Shown piece by piece: positions 1 to 7,903 of a stretch of DNA of 16,313 nt; position 1 is the stretch's first letter, and each line of letters opens with the position of its first letter. The notes under the pieces are model-generated. The model was not told the DNA's origin. It made no database searches and saw only the letters and a program-made list of their open reading frames with translations. Source of the stretch: Bacteroidota bacterium (GTDB taxonomy: Bacteria; Bacteroidota; Bacteroidia; Chitinophagales; Chitinophagaceae); assembly GCA_021824855.1 (NCBI GenBank), contig JAKAJX010000243.1:1-16313 (forward strand), in the 5' to 3' direction. The position numbers and the translations under genes were made by a program.

Positions 1-1400
1 GCTATAATATCTACTACCTGACTATTCTGTAAAATAGAAGGATTAATTTCTATAAATTTTTTAAGTAGTTTAGGCGATTTTATCATAGCATTTTCGAATT
101 GCAATAAAGCTTCTTTTGATTTTCCTAATAAAAATAAAATTGCACTGTAGTAAAACAAAAAAATTGCTTTTTTACCATCGGTAGCATAAATAGCAGCTAA
201 AGTTTGTTCTGCAGCTTCTTCAAAATATGCTGCTTTTAATAGGCAACGTATTAAAGCCTCCCAACCCGATGCATTTCGAGGTTTTAAACGAACTACATTT
301 CCAAAATAAATAATTGCTTCTTTAAAATGAGCGATATTCATTTTACACTCTCCCATTGCCAAATTATACTCTATTACATTTCGACTAATGCGTAGTGCAT
401 TTTCTAAATTTTTAATTGCTTGTTGCCACTGTTTTTCTTGCATATAGGTTGTGGCAATTTTATAATGAAGTTTACTATCCTCAGGGCTTAGATGCACTGC
501 TTTTTTATAATGAAACCTTGCTTGAGCGTAGTTTTCCAAACGATGATAACAATGCCCTATTGCTTCGTAAATAACATCTTCCGGTCTTGAAAGTTCCAAT
601 ACTTTATCTAATACTTCAATAGCATCTTTATACTTTCTCAATCGCAAATAAGCATCGCCCATATTTCGGTAGGCATAATCAAACTTTTCGTCTATTGCAA
701 CTGCATATTGATATGCATCTATTGATTTTTCGTACAGTTTTAACCCTTGATAAGCAGCACCTAAATTAAACCAAGCAATTTCATTGTAAGGGTATTCGTT
801 AATTATGTTGTTATGTATTTTTATACTTTCTTCATTTCGCCCTGTAAAATCAGTCCAAAAACATATTTTATACAATGCTTCTTCATTAGTAGGTTCTTCT
901 TGTAATATCCAAACTAAGCAATCAAAAACTTTATCAAATTCTTCATAATCATCATACACATCGGCTAATTCAAATAAAAGATCTACTTTTTCTTCCCCTT
1001 CAAAAAGTTGTAAAGCATCTTTCAATAAATCAACTGCTTTTTGCTGCTGATCTAATGCCAAATATGCATCTGTTTTTAATATATACAAATTAATATCCGA
1101 GCTATCAAATAATTCGGCAGTTTCTAAAACTTCCAACGCTTTATCATATTTTCTGGTAGCTAAAAGAATATCGGCTTTTTTAATCATTAATTGAGAAGAA
1201 TAAGGAAACAATTCTAAGGCAATTTCGCAAGCTGTATAGGCTTCAGTTAAATCATCTTTATCATCAAAATAGTCAATAATACGTTCAAAAGCTTCTTCTT
1301 CAAGAAAAGAGTACTGCCTGCCCGACTTTAAATTTTGGTATTGTTTTATTAACTCTTCTAACTCTTCCCTGCCTTCTTGTTGGTACGAATTTTCTTTCAT
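1..1400 (-). CDS. TPR-repeat protein, 3' end beyond window (partial)
   Basis: Reading the minus strand from the ATG at 1398-1400 gives an open frame of about 466 residues with no stop down to base 1, so the C-terminus lies outside the window. It begins MKENSYQQEGREEL and has no signal peptide or membrane segment, so a cytoplasmic location is likely. The body is a series of tetratricopeptide repeats with the usual W/L-G-Y-A-P spacing, for example AWFNLGAAYQGLKLYEKSI, YAYRNMGDAYLRLRKYKDAI and KLHYKIATTYMQEKQWQQAI. The N-terminal third is more divergent and acidic but has the same helical-pair character. TPR solenoids are protein-interaction scaffolds; no catalytic domain is visible, so the partner and role are unknown. 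A Bacteroidota-type promoter lies just upstream, and the gene is divergent from the small secreted protein at 1534. The family call is secure; the function is not known. Confidence 0.88.
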   Translation of the reverse strand, partial: MKENSYQQEGREELEELIKQYQNLKSGRQYSFLEEEAFERIIDYFDDKDDLTEAYTACEIALELFPYSSQLMIKKADILLATRKYDKALEVLETAELFDSSDINLYILKTDAYLALDQQQKAVDLLKDALQLFEGEEKVDLLFELADVYDDYEEFDKVFDCLVWILQEEPTNEEALYKICFWTDFTGRNEESIKIHNNIINEYPYNEIAWFNLGAAYQGLKLYEKSIDAYQYAVAIDEKFDYAYRNMGDAYLRLRKYKDAIEVLDKVLELSRPEDVIYEAIGHCYHRLENYAQARFHYKKAVHLSPEDSKLHYKIATTYMQEKQWQQAIKNLENALRISRNVIEYNLAMGECKMNIAHFKEAIIYFGNVVRLKPRNASGWEALIRCLLKAAYFEEAAEQTLAAIYATDGKKAIFLFYYSAILFLLGKSKEALLQFENAMIKSPKLLKKFIEINPSILQNSQVVDII

Positions 1401-1418
1401 TACATGGATTAGTTTATC

Positions 1419-1448
1419 CAAATTAACCGAAAAAAGAAAAAAAAACAA
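1419..1448 (-). promoter_or_regulatory. Candidate promoter of the TPR gene
   Basis: On the minus strand the sequence reads TTG (1448-1446), 19 nt, then TTAATTTG (1426-1419). This fits the Bacteroidota sigma factor consensus TTTG-N(17-23)-TAnnTTTG with one mismatch in the -7 element. It leaves a leader of only about 10-15 nt before the ATG at 1400. It is a match by eye, not an experimental site. Confidence 0.5.
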
Positions 1449-1496
1449 GTTTTCAGGCAACATTTTTAACTGTTTACAGTATCATAACATAGAAAA

Positions 1497-1528
1497 TTGT
1501 TAAATTATTCAAAAATCCCTTAATTTTG
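1497..1528 (+). promoter_or_regulatory. Candidate promoter of the small secreted protein gene
   Basis: TTG (1497-1499), a 21-nt spacer and TAATTTTG (1521-1528) give a full match to the Bacteroidota -7 element TAnnTTTG with a -33 TTG at permitted spacing. The ATG at 1534 begins only five bases after the -7 element. Transcription should therefore start at or next to the start codon, which suggests a leaderless mRNA. Confidence 0.6.
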
Positions 1529-1533
1529 AGCCA

Positions 1534-1881
1534 ATGTTTAAGTCAATTAAATTTTCTAAGATAGCTTTTGCCTTGTTGCTTATTTTAGCAACCGAAGCCG
1601 CTATTGCTGCTATTTCTTCCGGAATTTCGGATGAAAGAAGTAAAAACAGCAAATATTCTTTGAGAATTTTAAGCAGATATTCTCATAAATTTATTCCGCT
1701 TGGAACTTTAAAAGCAGATTTATTACTTTCCGGTTCTCAAATTATTTCTCAGAATAAAATTTCGGGAGGATCTGATTTCAATTCGCTTCTACAATTTTAT
1801 CATGGAAATACTACTTATAGTTTTCCTTATAAGTTTAAAATAAGGGTTCCTAAATTTAAAACTCCTTCTCGCAATAATTAA
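1534..1881 (+). CDS. Small secreted or membrane-anchored basic protein, function unknown
   Basis: A 115-residue protein. The N-terminus (MFKSIKFSKIAFALLLILATEAAIAAIS) has a positively charged start and a hydrophobic stretch at about residues 9-27, consistent with a signal peptide (possible cleavage after AIA or AAIA) or a single membrane anchor. The rest is short and rich in S, K, R and Y, with a segment NTTYSFPYKFKIRVPKF near the C-terminus and no cysteines. No catalytic motif is visible. The start is forced: this is the only methionine in the frame, and a TAA lies in frame at 1501. A consensus Bacteroidota promoter ends five bases before the ATG, which supports a real gene. It converges with the GLPGLI-like gene with only 12 bases between stop codons and no clear terminator. 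The pattern resembles small conserved hypothetical proteins of Chitinophagaceae, but I cannot name a family. Confidence 0.72.
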   Translation: MFKSIKFSKIAFALLLILATEAAIAAISSGISDERSKNSKYSLRILSRYSHKFIPLGTLKADLLLSGSQIISQNKISGGSDFNSLLQFYHGNTTYSFPYKFKIRVPKFKTPSRNN

Positions 1882-1893
1882 TTAAGCCGAGTA

Positions 1894-2529
1894 TTAGTTA
1901 GGCATTAATCTATATCCTTCTGTAGGCACATCAAATACGTGAATGGGAATAGGATTAAAATTAATTTTAGTGGCTACATATTGTATTGTATTTAACTTAC
2001 TATCGGTTGTTTGAAAAGCCAAAATTAATCCTGGTACATCTTTAAAAACATATTCATATTCTTTTACAGATGGAATAATAGAAGGCACATAAAAAACCGT
2101 GTATAAGTTTCCATTTCTGGCATTTATTTCTACCTTTTTACATTCATATCCCAATATATTTTTTGTTTCGGGTTGAAACTTAAGCTCCAGTGAATCGAAT
2201 TTTTTATTGGCTTCTCCCCACTCTTTAGCATTTAGCTTATTAATAAATTTATTACTCCCAAATTCTCTAAGTACTACGGCTTCCTTTAACGATTTATCAA
2301 AAAATGTTGTTTGCTTAAATGCAGGGCTTACCAAATCTATCCTAACATTATTTGCTTTTATATATATTGTTTCAGAACTTAGTTTCAATGTTTCGTGTAA
2401 ATCAGAATCGCCTGCATTTAGTAAATTAATAGCATAAGTAATAGTACATTCTGCCACTGTTCTTTGTTGTGCATGTATTGTAATTGTACAACCAATCAAT
2501 AAAAAAATAGTGGGTAATATTTTTTTCAT
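1894..2529 (-). CDS. Secreted GLPGLI/DUF4412-like protein
   Basis: A 211-residue protein with a signal peptide (residues 1-20, cleavage IHA/QQ, the common Bacteroidota pattern with Q at +1), so it should be exported to the periplasm or cell surface. The mature part looks like the GLPGLI/DUF4412 group: an early beta-rich region, NILGYECKKVEI at about 124-135 (compare the group's LGY-x-C-x-KA motif) and KDVPGLILAF at about 163-172, which stands where the GLPGLI motif sits. These proteins are thought to form curved, LolA-like beta sheets; their job is not established. It lies downstream of yidC on the same strand but is separated from it by a hairpin terminator, so it is probably transcribed separately. 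No convincing own promoter was found; TAAGTTTA at about 2548-2555 is a weak candidate. The family assignment rests on motifs and could shift to a sister DUF. Confidence 0.72.
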   Translation of the reverse strand: MKKILPTIFLLIGCTITIHAQQRTVAECTITYAINLLNAGDSDLHETLKLSSETIYIKANNVRIDLVSPAFKQTTFFDKSLKEAVVLREFGSNKFINKLNAKEWGEANKKFDSLELKFQPETKNILGYECKKVEINARNGNLYTVFYVPSIIPSVKEYEYVFKDVPGLILAFQTTDSKLNTIQYVATKINFNPIPIHVFDVPTEGYRLMPN

Positions 2530-2569
2530 TCAACGTTTTATATTACTGTAAACTTAAGGTAATTAGCAT

Positions 2570-2598
2570 AAAAAATCCCGTTTATAACGGGACTTTTA
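2570..2598 (-). terminator. Intrinsic terminator after yidC
   Basis: On the minus strand GTCCCGT, loop TATAA and ACGGGAT form a 7-bp stem (2575-2593; the outermost pair is G-U), followed by a run of six T (2575-2570). It lies about 25 nt past the yidC stop codon. The flank on the other side also gives TTTTATTT on the plus strand, so it may work in both directions. It separates yidC from the GLPGLI-like gene downstream. Confidence 0.78.
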
Positions 2599-2617
2599 TT
2601 TAATATTCTCTACAACT

Positions 2618-4471
2618 TTATTTTTTATTTTGCTGGGTTTTATTTTTTAAATCCTGAACTTTTTTTTGAGATTCCATTACTTGCTCATAACGTTCAGCCC
2701 ATTTACTTTTTTTCTTTGGCTGCTTTCTTTTTTCATCAATTTTTGCCAAAATTTTATCATGATCAATAATATATTTCTGAATTACAAATTGCTGAATAAT
2801 AGTTAATGTATTAGATACGGTATAATACCATGTTAATGCCGCCGGTAGCCTATTAAAAATAAATAACATCATAAATGGAAAGATATAAGGCATATATTTC
2901 ATTGCAGGATTATCTTGGGTTGGCGTCATAGACATGTTATAAATAGATAGTACAAACTGGCCTGCAATTGCCAATATGGTAAATAAGCTGATATGATCGC
3001 CAAAACCCGGAATAGTAAAAGGTAAATGTGCTATAGAATCGTAAACCGATAAATCTTTTGCCCAAAGAAAAGCATGCCCACGAACTGCAATATTTGAATT
3101 GAAGAAACTATACAATGCAACAAATATGGGTAATTGAACCAATGCCGGAATACAACCGCCTAAAGGATTTACACCCGCTTCTCTAAATAACTTCATTTGT
3201 TCCATAGCAAAACCTTGCTGATCGGCTCCAAATTTTGCTTTTAAAGTATCTAATTCAGGTCGCATCACTTTCATTTTGGCACCGCTTAAATAACTGCTAT
3301 ATGTTAATGGCGAAGTAATTAAACGAATGAAAATGGTTAACAACATAATAGCCCATCCCAAATTACTTACAATACCTGTAAGGAAATGAAATACAGGCAT
3401 GATAATATATTTATTAACCGGACGAACAAATGCATACATATCTCTTCCCAAGTTTACAATACGATCCATTTCCGGAGCTGCCCCTTTTAAAATGGTATAA
3501 TCATTGGGTCCATAAAATAATTGTAAAGGAATAGAAACCGATGCAGCCGGTGTAATTTTCATTTGCAATGCAGCTTCCACTTCCGATAAGGTAGTAGTAG
3601 AATCTGTTTTTCTTGCCCAAGAAACTTGTCCGCCTTCAAAACCTTCTTTTTTAGCAATTAAAGTAGTATTAAAAAATTGTTGTACAACACTTATCCATTG
3701 TACCGGTTTTTCAAATTTTTTCTCTGTTTTTGCTGAAATATAATCGAATTCATTTCCTTCAGAAAAACAAATATTACTCATTTGTCTTTCATACTGTACA
3801 GATTGCTCATGTTGCTGTGGTTCCGATTTCCAAATAAAGTTTAAAGAATTTCCGCTCAATAATTTATCGGCACCAACTAAATTAATAGTCCAATCAATCA
3901 CATAACTATCTTTTTTAATAGTATATTGATGTGAGATTGATTTACCGGTAGCAGAATCATTAATGGTAAAACTAATGCTCTGAGAACTATCCGAATTTTT
4001 AGTTACAACCGAAGGCGTAAAAAATAAATTATTAATTGAGGTGGCATTATTATTTGCCGTGTTAATACTGTATGCTAAATCATCATTGGCATTGCCCAAT
4101 TGAACCGGTTTGCCATCGAATGAATGATATTTTTTTAATTGAACCGATCTAACTCGCCCTCCTTTAGTAGAGAATATGGCTTTTATTACATCATTTTCAA
4201 CAATTATTAATTGCTCAGTTCCTAAGGCAGCATGGGTAAAATTTCCTGCAGCAGAAATTTTAACAACCGAATCTCTTTTTAACGAATCTATTCTTGCTGC
4301 TACAGAATCAGTTGGTTTTATTCTTGCTGCATTTACCAAAGCAATAGAATCTTCTTTATGTTTTTGTAAGTTAATATATGCCTGTTGCTGTTTATTGGTA
4401 AACCAAAAAAAAGCAACAAATAATATTCCTAATAACACAAACCCGATTACGGAATTTTTATCCAAATTCAT
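2618..4471 (-). CDS. yidC: Membrane protein insertase YidC
   Basis: A 617-residue YidC/Oxa1/Alb3 family insertase of the Gram-negative type. It integrates and folds inner-membrane proteins, alone or with SecYEG. Visible in order: TM1 at about 8-25; a low-complexity charged linker; the large periplasmic beta-sandwich domain at about 80-335; and the conserved Oxa1 core from about 345. The core contains TIFIRLITSPLTY with Arg383, the expected positively charged residue in the hydrophilic groove, followed by the cytoplasmic hairpin (GAKMKVMRPELDTLKAKFG), GVNPLGGCIPALVQLPIF and the later membrane helices. The tail (about 570-617) is very rich in K, fitting ribosome contact. Length is normal for Bacteroidota YidC. 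A near-consensus promoter lies upstream and a hairpin terminator downstream, so it appears to be a single-gene unit. In many Bacteroidota yidC directly follows pyrG; here an inverted gene separates them. Confidence 0.98.
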   Translation of the reverse strand: MNLDKNSVIGFVLLGILFVAFFWFTNKQQQAYINLQKHKEDSIALVNAARIKPTDSVAARIDSLKRDSVVKISAAGNFTHAALGTEQLIIVENDVIKAIFSTKGGRVRSVQLKKYHSFDGKPVQLGNANDDLAYSINTANNNATSINNLFFTPSVVTKNSDSSQSISFTINDSATGKSISHQYTIKKDSYVIDWTINLVGADKLLSGNSLNFIWKSEPQQHEQSVQYERQMSNICFSEGNEFDYISAKTEKKFEKPVQWISVVQQFFNTTLIAKKEGFEGGQVSWARKTDSTTTLSEVEAALQMKITPAASVSIPLQLFYGPNDYTILKGAAPEMDRIVNLGRDMYAFVRPVNKYIIMPVFHFLTGIVSNLGWAIMLLTIFIRLITSPLTYSSYLSGAKMKVMRPELDTLKAKFGADQQGFAMEQMKLFREAGVNPLGGCIPALVQLPIFVALYSFFNSNIAVRGHAFLWAKDLSVYDSIAHLPFTIPGFGDHISLFTILAIAGQFVLSIYNMSMTPTQDNPAMKYMPYIFPFMMLFIFNRLPAALTWYYTVSNTLTIIQQFVIQKYIIDHDKILAKIDEKRKQPKKKSKWAERYEQVMESQKKVQDLKNKTQQNKK

Positions 4472-4491
4472 AATTTACATTTATTGAGCGG

Positions 4492-4521
4492 CAAAGGTAG
4501 GGATTGAAAGTTGATTGCAAA
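4492..4521 (-). promoter_or_regulatory. yidC promoter, Bacteroidota consensus
   Basis: On the minus strand TTTG (4521-4518), an 18-nt spacer and TACCTTTG (4499-4492) match the Bacteroidota consensus TTTG-N-TAnnTTTG exactly. The -7 element ends about 20 nt before the yidC ATG, giving a leader of roughly 15 nt. This is the best promoter in the window. Confidence 0.75.
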
Positions 4522-4726
4522 TTCTGAATTTTACATTTAACTTAACTACCATATAAGCAGTCGCAACAGCATAAAATTGCATTAGTTTCCTAAAACTAAA
4601 CCGCTTATCTATAATATTGTCCTTTTGGCTTTTTAACTTTCTTACACCAAAATTTTATATTTCCTTTATAGCGTTTCTACTTCAACCGATTCCAACTTCT
4701 ACCCATTTATTATTTAATATTTTTTT

Positions 4727-5917
4727 ATGAAAGAACGTTTTAGCAGCTTCTCTCAAAGAGAAAATTATGCTGTAACCAAATGGAATAAATTTTTATGGTG
4801 GTTGGCAACCGCAGAAAAAGAATTATTGCAAGATTGTGTAATTGACCGAAACCGATATGCTATTATTGGCACAACTGTTTTAGGCACATGGCTTTTTGCT
4901 ACAATTGCATGGGGATATTTTTTCTATATCGCAACACATACCATTCTTGCCTCTATACTATTAGGAATTTTTATGGGAGGAATGATTTTAATAATTGATA
5001 GAGCATTAATAAAAGGCATTAGCAAGTGGAATAAAAACAAATTTTTACCCTTAGCTTTTAGAGGCATATTGGCTATTGCCATTGGCACATTTATGGCACA
5101 ACCTGCTTTATTGTATTTGTTCGATAAAGAAATTCATGTGCAAATATCTTTAGATAACGAACAGAAGAAAAAAGAAAAATTAGTACAAATAACCACGGTT
5201 TATGCTACCGAAAAAAAAGAGCTAACCGATAAAAAAATAATACTGCAACAGCAAATTGATGAGAGATATAAAACAATGATTGCTGCAAGAAATAATTTTA
5301 TTGCAGAAGCCGATGGAACCGGCGGCACAAAAAAAATTGGCTTAAAAGATATTGCATTAGCGAAACAAAAAGAATATGAACATAGTGCCATAGAATATCA
5401 AAATATAGTTACTACTACATTACCGCAATTAAAAACTATTGATAGCACATTAAATGCCATTGCCATAGCAACCAACCAAGAACAAATATTATTTGCCACT
5501 TTATTAAATGATGGATTTTTAACAAGAATTGAAGCTTTAAATAATTTACTAAAAACCAATACTGCATTACAGTTTAGATATTATTTATTGGTTTTTATTT
5601 TATTAATGATAGAATTAATGCCCGTACTCTCTAAAACTATTTTACCTGCAGGCACTTATGAAGAAAAAGTGCTGCTACGCGAAAAATTAGAAAAAACATT
5701 GGTGCAACAAAATATACAGCATGAACAAGAAGTAAAAGAATTGTATAATCAACTTTCTACCCAACAAAACAAACATTCTTTACAACAATTTTTTGCAGAA
5801 ATAACCAAACAAAAAAATGAAAAAATTCTGCAAGAATTAAATCAACCCGATATAACAACGATTGATGAAAGTTGGAATAACATAAAAAGAAGTATGTTAT
5901 TGAAAGAGGAAATATAA
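4727..5917 (+). CDS. DUF4407 family membrane protein with coiled coil
   Basis: A 396-residue protein with the DUF4407 layout. The N-terminal cytoplasmic segment carries WNKFLWWLATAEKELL. Three close membrane helices follow at about 44-68, 73-95 (ending in the conserved IDRALIKG) and 108-131. A long charged alpha-helical/coiled-coil region (about 140-275) contains the family's glycine-rich block ADGTGGTKKIGL (195-206), then a fourth membrane helix (about 283-305, LLVFILLMIELMPVLSK) and a second coiled coil to the end. The function of DUF4407 is not established; the topology suggests a periplasmic coiled-coil loop tethered to the inner membrane. It stands on the opposite strand between yidC and pyrG, divergent from yidC and convergent with pyrG, and shares a terminator hairpin with pyrG. 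No clear consensus promoter was found in the 255 bases before it. Family call confident; role unknown. Confidence 0.9.
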   Translation: MKERFSSFSQRENYAVTKWNKFLWWLATAEKELLQDCVIDRNRYAIIGTTVLGTWLFATIAWGYFFYIATHTILASILLGIFMGGMILIIDRALIKGISKWNKNKFLPLAFRGILAIAIGTFMAQPALLYLFDKEIHVQISLDNEQKKKEKLVQITTVYATEKKELTDKKIILQQQIDERYKTMIAARNNFIAEADGTGGTKKIGLKDIALAKQKEYEHSAIEYQNIVTTTLPQLKTIDSTLNAIAIATNQEQILFATLLNDGFLTRIEALNNLLKTNTALQFRYYLLVFILLMIELMPVLSKTILPAGTYEEKVLLREKLEKTLVQQNIQHEQEVKELYNQLSTQQNKHSLQQFFAEITKQKNEKILQELNQPDITTIDESWNNIKRSMLLKEEI

Positions 5918-5948
5918 AACCCAAAAGCAATATTTTGCTTCTGGGTTT
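5917..5948. terminator. Shared terminator hairpin between DUF4407 gene and pyrG
   Basis: Arms of 14 nt (5917-5930 and 5935-5948) with loop TATT lie between two convergent genes. The single mismatch in the plus-strand RNA (A5924 against C5941) becomes a G-U pair in the minus-strand RNA, so the hairpin is continuous for pyrG transcripts. It starts on the last base of the DUF4407 stop codon and ends 16 nt past the pyrG stop. The U-runs on both sides are short. Confidence 0.72.
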
Positions 5949-5964
5949 GTATCAAGTTGAAGCC

Positions 5965-7614
5965 TTAAATTAAAGCATCTTGCAATGCAGGATTTTTAGC
6001 AATATGTTTTTCCTCACTATATACTTTAGCTGCATGAACAAAACTTACAAATAACGGAGCCGGCCGCTCTACGGTACTTTTCAGCTCGGGATGGTATTGA
6101 ACACCAATAAAAAAAGGATGCTCCGGAATTTCCATAATTTCTACCAAACCTGTATCGGGATTGGTGCCGCTGGCAACCATTCCTTTATTTTCAAATAACT
6201 CCAAATAATCATTATTAAATTCATACCTATGCCTATGACGTTCGGTAATTGACGTTTCTCTATAAATTTTATTGGCCAATGAGCCTTCTTTTATTTCGCA
6301 AGGATAAGATCCCAATCGCATCGTTCCTCCCATCATTTTAATTTTCTTTTGCTCTTCCATCATGCTTATTACCGCATCAGGTGTTTGAGCATCCATTTCG
6401 GTAGAATGTGCTTTTGATAAGCCCAACACATTTCTGGCAAATTCTATTACTGCCATTTGCATGCCTAAGCAAATTCCAAAAAAAGGCAGCTTTTTTTCAC
6501 GAGCATATTGCACTGCTAATATTTTGCCTTCTATCCCTCTGTTGCCAAATCCGGGTGCAACCAATAATCCATCTAATCCTTCTAATTTATCAATTACATT
6601 TTCTTTGGTAATAAACTCGCTATGAATATTTACTACCTGCACTTTTACTTCATTAAGGGCACCGGCATGTATAAAACTTTCGAGTATAGATTTATATGCG
6701 TCTTGCAGTTCAATATATTTTCCAATTAAACCAATGGTTACTTTGCTTTTTGGATATTTTAATTTATCTAAAAACCCTTTCCACTTTTCTAAATTGGGTT
6801 CGGGGTAAACCGAAATATTTAGCTTTTTCATACAAATTACATCCAACTTTTCTCGTAGCATTAGCAATGGCACTTCATAAATGGTGGCTGCATCCATTGC
6901 TTCAATAACAGCTTCTTGTTTTACGTTACAGAATAAAGCAATTTTTCTTTTTATTTCATTACTTAAAGATTCTTCCGTTCTGCAAACAATAATATCGGGA
7001 TGCACACCTGTTTCACTTAACATTTTTACACTATGCTGTGTAGGTTTTGTTTTTAGTTCTTTGGCTGCTCGTAAATAAGGTATTAAAGTTAAATGAACTA
7101 CCACAACATCATCCTCGGGTAATTCCCATTGAAGTTGGCGAACAGCTTCTATAAAAGGTAAACTTTCAATATCGCCAACAGTTCCGCCAATTTCAGTAAT
7201 AATAATATCGTATTTTCCATCATTACCTAATAATAACATTCTTCGTTTTATTTCATCGGTAATATGCGGAACTACTTGAACTGTTCTTCCTAAAAAATCT
7301 CCGGCACGTTCTTTATTAATTACTGTTTGATAAATTCTGCCGGTAGTAACATTATTAAGCTGAGAAGTAAATATGTTTAAAAATCGTTCGTAGTGACCTA
7401 AATCTAAATCTGTTTCGGCTCCATCTTCTGTAACATAACATTCTCCATGTTCATACGGATTTAAAGTTCCCGGATCTACATTGATATAAGGATCAAATTT
7501 CTGAATAGTAACTCTAAAACCTCTCGATTGAAGTAATTTAGCCAAGCTTGCTGCTATAATTCCTTTTCCTAAACTGCTTGTTACCCCACCTGTAACAAAA
7601 ATATATTTAGCCAT
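5965..7614 (-). CDS. pyrG: CTP synthase (glutamine-hydrolysing)
   Basis: A 549-residue cytoplasmic enzyme making CTP from UTP, ATP and glutamine, the last step of de novo pyrimidine nucleotide synthesis. The N-terminal synthetase domain (about 1-265) shows FVTGGVTSSLGKGI with the P-loop at about 9-18, KFDPYINVDPGTLNPYEHGECYVTEDG, and EIGGTVGDIES (141-151). The class I glutamine amidotransferase domain (about 292-535) has the nucleophile Cys382 in FFGICLGMQ and the catalytic His508/Glu510 pair in VQYHPE. Length is normal (E. coli has 545). The start follows the family N-terminus, MAKYIFVTGGV. It ends against the convergent DUF4407 gene at a shared hairpin and is divergent from the hydrolase gene. 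No convincing consensus promoter could be picked out in the 5' region. Confidence 0.99.
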   Translation of the reverse strand: MAKYIFVTGGVTSSLGKGIIAASLAKLLQSRGFRVTIQKFDPYINVDPGTLNPYEHGECYVTEDGAETDLDLGHYERFLNIFTSQLNNVTTGRIYQTVINKERAGDFLGRTVQVVPHITDEIKRRMLLLGNDGKYDIIITEIGGTVGDIESLPFIEAVRQLQWELPEDDVVVVHLTLIPYLRAAKELKTKPTQHSVKMLSETGVHPDIIVCRTEESLSNEIKRKIALFCNVKQEAVIEAMDAATIYEVPLLMLREKLDVICMKKLNISVYPEPNLEKWKGFLDKLKYPKSKVTIGLIGKYIELQDAYKSILESFIHAGALNEVKVQVVNIHSEFITKENVIDKLEGLDGLLVAPGFGNRGIEGKILAVQYAREKKLPFFGICLGMQMAVIEFARNVLGLSKAHSTEMDAQTPDAVISMMEEQKKIKMMGGTMRLGSYPCEIKEGSLANKIYRETSITERHRHRYEFNNDYLELFENKGMVASGTNPDTGLVEIMEIPEHPFFIGVQYHPELKSTVERPAPLFVSFVHAAKVYSEEKHIAKNPALQDALI

Positions 7615-7747
7615 AAACCTTTTGTTTATTGGTTATTAAAATGAAATATTATTTAATCAGCTTAAATACTACTATTCAACTGTTGTTGCATTGCACACCA
7701 ATACTGCCAAAGCATTATTCAACATAATTCTTATGTGCAAAACTAAA

Positions 7748-7793
7748 ACGACCTTAAAGAGAATGGAAAAATTAAGTAACTCTCGGAGGTCGT
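7748..7793. repeat. Imperfect inverted repeat in pyrG/hydrolase intergenic region
   Basis: ACGACCT (7748-7754) pairs with AGGTCGT (7787-7793), and after a 3x3 internal loop AGAG (7758-7761) pairs with CTCT (7780-7783), leaving an 18-nt loop. The G+C-rich arms stand out from the AT-rich surroundings. It lies in the 289 bases between the pyrG start and the chosen hydrolase start. No U-run follows on either strand, so it does not look like a terminator. It could be a protein-binding palindrome, an mRNA leader structure or a remnant of a mobile repeat. Apart from this hairpin and a possible -7 element near the hydrolase gene, I see nothing in this gap. Confidence 0.45.
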
Positions 7794-7903
7794 ACAAACC
7801 TACAGTAATTTTTTATTTTACAAAAATTGCTTTCGCAATTCAACTAAGTTTTTATAAAACTGTTAATTTGAGGTGCAAATCTTTACAACCAAATATTTCA
7901 ATC

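Noticed and set aside
1..1400. Repetitive appearance of the left end as a DNA repeat or CRISPR array
   Set aside because: The periodicity is at protein level (TPR units of about 34 residues) and the DNA units are not near-identical.
1882..1893. Possible terminator between the convergent genes at 1881 and 1894
   Set aside because: The gap is only 12 bases and no stem followed by a U-run can be drawn there.
4176..4487. Plus-strand open frame over the start of yidC
   Set aside because: It lies fully antisense to well-conserved yidC coding sequence and shows no domain or promoter of its own; it is a shadow frame.
6408..7078. Several plus-strand open frames inside pyrG
   Set aside because: They overlap one of the best-conserved genes in the window, are short, and look like random hydrophobic translations.
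7691..7903. In-frame extension of the hydrolase reading frame by 71 residues
   Set aside because: The extra sequence is low-complexity and basic, contains the hairpin region, and would place a typical signal peptide in the middle of the protein. The ATG at 7904 is a far better start.
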